A stretch of 64,000 nt of DNA from Streptomyces echinatus. Its GTDB lineage: Bacteria; Actinomycetota; Actinomycetes; Streptomycetales; Streptomycetaceae. The translations under genes were made by a program, and so were the position numbers. Of this stretch, positions 60,165 through 64,000 are shown one piece after another (the first letter of the stretch is position 1; every line of letters begins with the position of its first letter). A model generated the notes under the pieces. That model worked only from the letters and a program-made list of their open reading frames with translations, was not told the origin of the DNA and made no database searches. The stretch spans positions 206,230 to 270,229 of the forward strand of contig NZ_JACHJK010000012.1 in NCBI RefSeq assembly GCF_014203595.1, given 5' to 3'.

Positions 60165-60383
60165 AGGGCCCCCGCACCAATCCAGCCTCGCGCCCCGAAG
60201 CGAGAGCCGCGGCCCGTCCGGCGTCCGACTCCGGCCGTACGTGACCGAAGGCCGCCGCGCACACGACGTTCTCCCCGGTTGCACCGCCACCCGAGAACCG
60301 TGCCGCGTCCCTGAACGAACGCACGAAACGCACCGTGCCCGGGCACACCCACGCCCGCGCACTCGACAGTGACGGAAACCCAC
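60165..60383 (+). other. Untranslated leader between the Cys-rich peptide and metN
   Basis: About 220 bp with several hairpins, including CTCGC/GCGAG (around 60186-60203), GTTCTC/GAGAAC (60269-60300 region) and the palindrome GTGCCCGGGCAC near 60334. No T-tract terminator is visible, and I found no SAM-riboswitch signature. It could host an anti-sequestration or Rho-dependent switch controlled by translation of the leader. Confidence 0.4.
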
Positions 60384-61418
60384 GTGATCACCACCTCGGG
60401 CCTGACCAAGGTCTACCGCTCCCGCGGCCGTGAGGTCACCGCCCTCGACGGCGTCGACCTCCATGTCCGCGAAGGCGAGGTCTACGGCGTCATCGGCCAG
60501 TCCGGCGCCGGCAAGTCCTCCCTCATCCGCTGCGTCAACCTGCTGGAGCGCCCCACCTCCGGCACCGTGACCGTCGCCGGGCAGGACCTCACCGCCCTGG
60601 CCGGCCGCGGCCCGCGCGCCGGGAGGGAACTGCGCCGGGCGCGCAGCCGGATCGGCATGGTCTTCCAGCACTTCAACCTGCTGTCCTCGCGGACGGTCCA
60701 GGACAACGTCGAGCTGCCGCTGGAAATCCTCGGCAAGTCCGGCAAGGAGCGCTCCCGCAAGGCACTGGAACTGCTGGACCTCGTCGGCCTCGCCGACAAG
60801 GCCAAGGCCCACCCCGCCCAGCTCTCCGGCGGCCAGAAGCAGCGCGTCGGCATCGCCCGCGCCCTGGCCGGCGACCCCAAGGTGCTGCTCTCCGACGAGG
60901 CCACCAGCGCCCTGGACCCGGAGACCACCCGCTCCATCCTCCAGCTGCTGCGCGACCTGAACCGGCAGCTGGGCCTGACCGTCCTGCTCATCACCCACGA
61001 GATGGACGTCGTGAAGTCGATCTGCGACTCCGCCGCCCTGATGGAGCGGGGCCGGATCATGGAGTCCGGCACGGTCAGCGAGCTGCTGGCCACCCCGGGC
61101 TCGGAGCTCGCCGCCGCGCTGTTCCCGGTGGGCGGCGAGGCCTCCGGCGCCGACCGGACCGTCCTCGACGTCACCTTCCACGGTGAGGCCGCCACCCAGC
61201 CGGTGATCTCCCAGCTCGCGCGCACCTACAACGTCGACATCTCGATCCTCGGCGCCGCCATCGACACCGTGGGCGGCCTGCAGGTCGGCCGGATGCGCAT
61301 CGAACTGCCCGGCCGCTACGAGGACAACGTGGTGCCGGTCGGATTCCTGCGCGAGCAGGGCCTGCAGATCGACGTCGTGGGCCAGGAGGCCCTGCTGGTG
61401 AAGGAAGGTGCCAAGTGA
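60384..61418 (+). CDS. metN: Methionine ABC transporter, ATP-binding subunit
   Basis: A 344-residue ABC ATPase: Walker A GVIGQSGAGKSSLIR, Q-loop MVFQHFNLL, signature LSGGQKQRVGIARAL, Walker B VLLSDEATSALDP and H-loop LLITHEMDVV. A C-terminal NIL (ACT-like) domain (about 265-344) binds methionine for transinhibition in homologues. GTG 60384 is favoured by GGAAA five bases upstream; GTG 60369 is in frame. metI starts within its stop codon. Confidence 0.93.
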   Translation: MITTSGLTKVYRSRGREVTALDGVDLHVREGEVYGVIGQSGAGKSSLIRCVNLLERPTSGTVTVAGQDLTALAGRGPRAGRELRRARSRIGMVFQHFNLLSSRTVQDNVELPLEILGKSGKERSRKALELLDLVGLADKAKAHPAQLSGGQKQRVGIARALAGDPKVLLSDEATSALDPETTRSILQLLRDLNRQLGLTVLLITHEMDVVKSICDSAALMERGRIMESGTVSELLATPGSELAAALFPVGGEASGADRTVLDVTFHGEAATQPVISQLARTYNVDISILGAAIDTVGGLQVGRMRIELPGRYEDNVVPVGFLREQGLQIDVVGQEALLVKEGAK

Positions 61419-62152
61419 CCTGGTCGGAGATGCAGCCACTGCTGTCCCAGGCGTGTTCCGAGACGCTCAGCATGGTGCTCTGGTCCACCCTGATCGCCGT
61501 CGTCGTCGGCCTTCCGCTCGGCATCCTCCTCGTCCTCACGGACCGGGGCGGCCTGCTCCAGAACGTCGTCGCCAACAAGGTGATCGGCCAGATCGTGAAC
61601 GTCGGCCGCTCCATGCCGTTCATCATCCTGATGGTCGCGCTGATGACCTTCACGCGCTGGGTCACCGGGACCACGATCGGTACGACCGCGGCGATCGTGC
61701 CGCTCGCGATCGGCGGCATCCCCTTCTTCGCCCGCCTGGTCGAGACGGCCGTCCGCGAAGTGGACCACGGGCTCGTCGAGGCCGTGCAGTCCATGGGCGG
61801 CAACACCTGGACGATCGTCCGCAAGGTCCTCGTCCCCGAGGCCCTGCCCTCGCTGATCGCCAGCACCACCACCACGGTCATCGCCCTCATCGGCTACTCC
61901 GCCATGGCCGGCACGGTCGGCGGCGGCGGCCTCGGCGACCTCGCCGTCCGCTACGGCTACCAGCGCTTCGAGACCCAGCTGATGTGGATCACCGTGGCGA
62001 TCCTCGCCGTGGTCATCTCCCTCATCCAGTTCGCCGGCGACTTCGCCGCCCGCTCCCTGCACAGCCGAGGCGCCCGCTCCGGCCCCGCGCCGGCGCTCCG
62101 CCTGCTGAAGGCCAAGGAGCCCGCGGCGGCCGACGTCAGCAAGGTCGCGTAA
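61415..62152 (+). CDS. metI: Methionine ABC transporter, permease
   Basis: A 245-residue permease with about five helices and the EAA loop EAVQSMGGNTWTIVRKVLVPEA (in parts: EAVQSMGGNTW, IVRKVLVPEALPS). Start GTG 61415 overlaps the metN stop (GTGA). The C-terminal segment after TM5 is a longer basic and Ala-rich tail than the E. coli protein has. It forms the MetN2I2 importer. Confidence 0.93.
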   Translation: MTWSEMQPLLSQACSETLSMVLWSTLIAVVVGLPLGILLVLTDRGGLLQNVVANKVIGQIVNVGRSMPFIILMVALMTFTRWVTGTTIGTTAAIVPLAIGGIPFFARLVETAVREVDHGLVEAVQSMGGNTWTIVRKVLVPEALPSLIASTTTTVIALIGYSAMAGTVGGGGLGDLAVRYGYQRFETQLMWITVAILAVVISLIQFAGDFAARSLHSRGARSGPAPALRLLKAKEPAAADVSKVA

Positions 62153-62218
62153 GCCTCCCCCGGACCCCCCGTTCACCCGTACACGGGGTCGCACCACCCT
62201 GAAGGAAAGGCACTTTTC

Positions 62219-63049
62219 GTGCGTAACACCGCCAAGCTCACCACCGCCGTCCTCGCCGCCGGAGCCCTCACCCTGGGTCTGACCGCCTGCGGCTCCGGCA
62301 AGGACTCCGCCTCCCTGGACACCGACGGGCCGCTGGTCGTCGCCGCGAGCCCGACCCCGCACGCCGAGATCCTCAACTTCGTCAAGGACAAGCTGGCGAA
62401 GAAGGCGGGCCTCGACCTCGAGGTCAAGGAGTTCACCGACTACATCACGCCGAACACGGCGACCGAGGACGGCTCCGTCGGGGCCAACTACTTCCAGAAC
62501 CAGCCGTACCTCGACGACTTCAACAAGAAGCGCGGCACCCACATCGTGCCCGTCGTCACGGTGCACCTGGAGCCGCTCGGCCTGTACTCCCACAAGGTCG
62601 AGAAGGCCGACGCCCTCAAGAGCGGTGCGACCGTCGCCGTCCCCAACGACGCCGTCAACGAGGCCCGCGCCCTGAAGCTGCTCGCCGAGGGCGGGCTCAT
62701 CACCCTCAAGGACGGCGTCGGCAACGAGGCCACCCCGCGGGACATCACCAAGAACCCCAAGGACCTCAAGTTCAAGGAGGTCGAGGCGGCCCAGACCCCG
62801 CGCTCCCTGGACGACGTGGACGCGGCCGTGGTCAACGGCAACTACGCCATCTCCGCGGGCCTGAAGCCGGCTGAGGACGCCCTCGTCCTGGAGTCCCCGA
62901 AGAACAACCCCTACGGCAACTTCCTCGCCGTGAAGGAGGGCAACGAGAAGGACCCGCGGGTCAAGAAGCTCGCCAAGCTCCTCACCTCGCCCGAGGTCAA
63001 GAAGTTCATCGAGGACAAGTACCAGGGCTCGGTCATCCCGTCCTTCTGA
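62219..63049 (+). CDS. metQ: Methionine ABC transporter, lipoprotein substrate-binding protein
   Basis: A 276-residue NlpA/MetQ-family lipoprotein. Signal with lipobox LTAC (lipidated Cys24), then LVVAASPTPHAEILNFVKD, the aromatic/Asn-rich binding segments GANYFQNQPYLDDFN, VPNDAVNEARALKLLAEGG and NGNYAISAGL. GTG 62219 follows GAAGGAAAGG. It captures methionine (or Met-like compounds) for MetNI. The operon ends at the hairpin at 63144-63178. Confidence 0.95.
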   Translation: MRNTAKLTTAVLAAGALTLGLTACGSGKDSASLDTDGPLVVAASPTPHAEILNFVKDKLAKKAGLDLEVKEFTDYITPNTATEDGSVGANYFQNQPYLDDFNKKRGTHIVPVVTVHLEPLGLYSHKVEKADALKSGATVAVPNDAVNEARALKLLAEGGLITLKDGVGNEATPRDITKNPKDLKFKEVEAAQTPRSLDDVDAAVVNGNYAISAGLKPAEDALVLESPKNNPYGNFLAVKEGNEKDPRVKKLAKLLTSPEVKKFIEDKYQGSVIPSF

Positions 63050-63143
63050 TCCCACGTCCGGTTCCACGGGCGGTCCGGCCGGCCGCCGGGGCCGTTCCGC
63101 GGTGACCGGCCGCTGACGGCACGTATACGGCGTTTCGCCACGC

Positions 63144-63178
63144 ACGGGGTCCACTCCCTCACGGGGTGTGGACCCCGT
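63144..63178 (+). terminator. Terminator hairpin after metNIQ
   Basis: ACGGGGTCCAC (63144-63154) with GTGGACCCCGT (63168-63178), an 11-bp perfect stem and 13-nt loop, followed by TGTGCGG. It lies about 95 bp after the metQ stop. Confidence 0.75.
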
Positions 63179-63194
63179 TGTGCGGTTCGGTGGT

Positions 63195-63208
63195 TGCATG
63201 CTGCATGC
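63195..63208. promoter_or_regulatory. TGCATGC direct repeat, ARG-box-like
   Basis: TGCATGC is repeated directly at 63195-63201 and 63202-63208, preceded by GGT. It resembles elements of the argG box region. It lies 70 bp before a GNAT gene. The function is unclear. Confidence 0.3.
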
Positions 63209-63277
63209 TGGGCAGTTCAGCAGGCCTGACGGCCCTGACGGTCTGTCGAGGAATTTCCGAAGGTTACGGAGCGGCGC

Positions 63278-63916
63278 ATGACGAGCACCTTCCCCAGCAT
63301 CTCCATCAGCACGGAGCGGTTGGTGCTGCGTCCCCTCGACGAGGACGATGTGCCCGCCCTGGCCGACATGATGAACGACGAACAGGTCGTCGCCTGGACC
63401 ACCGTGCCCCACCCCTACACCGAGGCCGACGCCCGCGGGTGGATCACCGGCCTCGCCCCGGACGAACGCGCCGCGGGCCGCGGCATCGTCCTCGCGGTCA
63501 CCGAGTTCCTCACCCAGCGGCTCGTGGGTGTCGTGCACCTGAGGAACACGGACTGGCGGGTCCGCTCCAGCGAGATCGCCTACGTCACCGCCCCCTGGGC
63601 CCGCGGCGAGGGCTACGCCTCCGAAGCGGCCCTCGCCATCGCCCAGTGGCTGTTCCACGACCAGAAGTTCGAGCGGCTCGAACTGCGCACCGCCGCCGAC
63701 AACACCGCCTCCCAGCAGGTGGCCCAGAAGATCGGCTGCATCAGCGAGGGCGTGCTCCGCAACGCCTGGATAGCGCGGACCAGGACCGGGGACGGATCCT
63801 GGACCGAGACGCGCACGGACGTCATCGTCTGGAGCCTGCTGCCGGAGGACCTGGCCGGGGCCGGCGAGCAGCTGGCCGACACGGGTGGTTTCACCTCGTA
63901 CTCGGACTGGAACTGA
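63278..63916 (+). CDS. GNAT family N-acetyltransferase, RimJ/RimL-like
   Basis: A 212-residue acetyltransferase: ISTERLVLRPLDEDDVPALA is the RimJ/L N-terminal signature (about 9-28), followed by IAYVTAPWARGEGYASEAAL (acetyl-CoA site), FERLELRTAADNTASQQVAQ and KIGCISEGVLRNAWI. It likely acetylates a protein N-terminus or a small amine. ATG 63278 follows GGAG by 7 bases. Nothing else is visible from 63917 to the window end. Confidence 0.9.
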   Translation: MTSTFPSISISTERLVLRPLDEDDVPALADMMNDEQVVAWTTVPHPYTEADARGWITGLAPDERAAGRGIVLAVTEFLTQRLVGVVHLRNTDWRVRSSEIAYVTAPWARGEGYASEAALAIAQWLFHDQKFERLELRTAADNTASQQVAQKIGCISEGVLRNAWIARTRTGDGSWTETRTDVIVWSLLPEDLAGAGEQLADTGGFTSYSDWN

Positions 63917-64000
63917 GCCCACGGGCGTAAAGCCCCCGAGCCTCACCAGGTACCCTCACGGGACCCGCCCCGGGTTCCCTCCCGAAGACCCGCGCAGAAC

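Noticed and set aside
60165..60383. A SAM riboswitch before metN
   Set aside because: I looked for the conserved SAM-I, SAM-II and SAM-IV cores and did not see them; the Cys-rich leader frame is a better explanation. A covariance-model search would settle it.

Overview
The window is a core-chromosome segment of a Streptomyces species or very close relative. The DNA is extremely G+C-rich, almost all codons end in G or C, GTG starts and 4-bp start/stop overlaps are common, and several genes look leaderless. The gene order (gamma-glutamyl ligase cassette, infC-rpmI-rplT, SpoU methylase, PAS kinase, pheST, argCJBDR, argH, metNIQ) resembles the S. coelicolor core chromosome. I saw no prophage, insertion sequence, CRISPR array, rRNA or tRNA.

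Layout. 1-5.3 kb: a gamma-glutamylation cassette (GntR/FCD regulator, class I amidotransferase-type hydrolase, GlnA4-like ligase, aldehyde dehydrogenase, SDR) that reads as an ethanolamine-type amine catabolic pathway. 5.3-11 kb: PLP aldolase/racemase-like enzyme, Pro-rich membrane protein with an S8 mycosin-like protease, SseB and DUF1844 proteins. 11-19 kb: translation genes, namely infC (ATC start, structured leader), rpmI, rplT, an rRNA methylase, a PAS histidine kinase, pheS-pheT. 19-31 kb: PP2C phosphatase, HTH/TPR regulator, Nudix, 3-hydroxybutyryl-CoA dehydrogenase, a DUF187-type glycosidase, a DMT exporter and MocR regulator whose start codons overlap head to head, GNAT, a degenerate histidine phosphatase, a PcaC-like protein and a stand-alone SufS-type desulfurase. 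31-36 kb: CGNR regulator and a YfhO-GtrB-GtrA membrane glycosylation set.

36-50 kb is dominated by arginine biosynthesis: argCJBDR as one overlapping operon under ARG boxes, then, after an insertion of unrelated genes, argG and argH. The insertion holds an ECF sigma/anti-sigma pair, a three-gene flavin electron-transfer operon (ferric-reductase-like protein, double FMN-binding protein, ApbE), an L,D-transpeptidase and a flavin-binding-fold protein. 50-60 kb: aldo/keto reductase, TetR plus MFS exporter, Tat lipoprotein multicopper oxidase, PlsC acyltransferase, secreted glycerophosphodiesterase, sigma-like protein, GNAT, two small membrane proteins and a HAD phosphatase. 60-64 kb: the metNIQ importer, preceded by a short Cys-rich leader reading frame that looks like a translational attenuator, then a RimJ-type GNAT.

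Regulatory DNA is unusually readable: perfect or near-perfect palindromes sit in front of the HTH/TPR, MocR, CGNR, TetR and multicopper oxidase genes, and strong hairpins mark many transcription ends. The features I find most worth following are the Cys-rich leader, the four-half-site CGNR/SufS operator, the shared CATG start site, the flavin electron-transfer operon with its internally duplicated carrier, and the complete gamma-glutamyl cassette. All functional names rest on reading motifs by eye; no database search was run.
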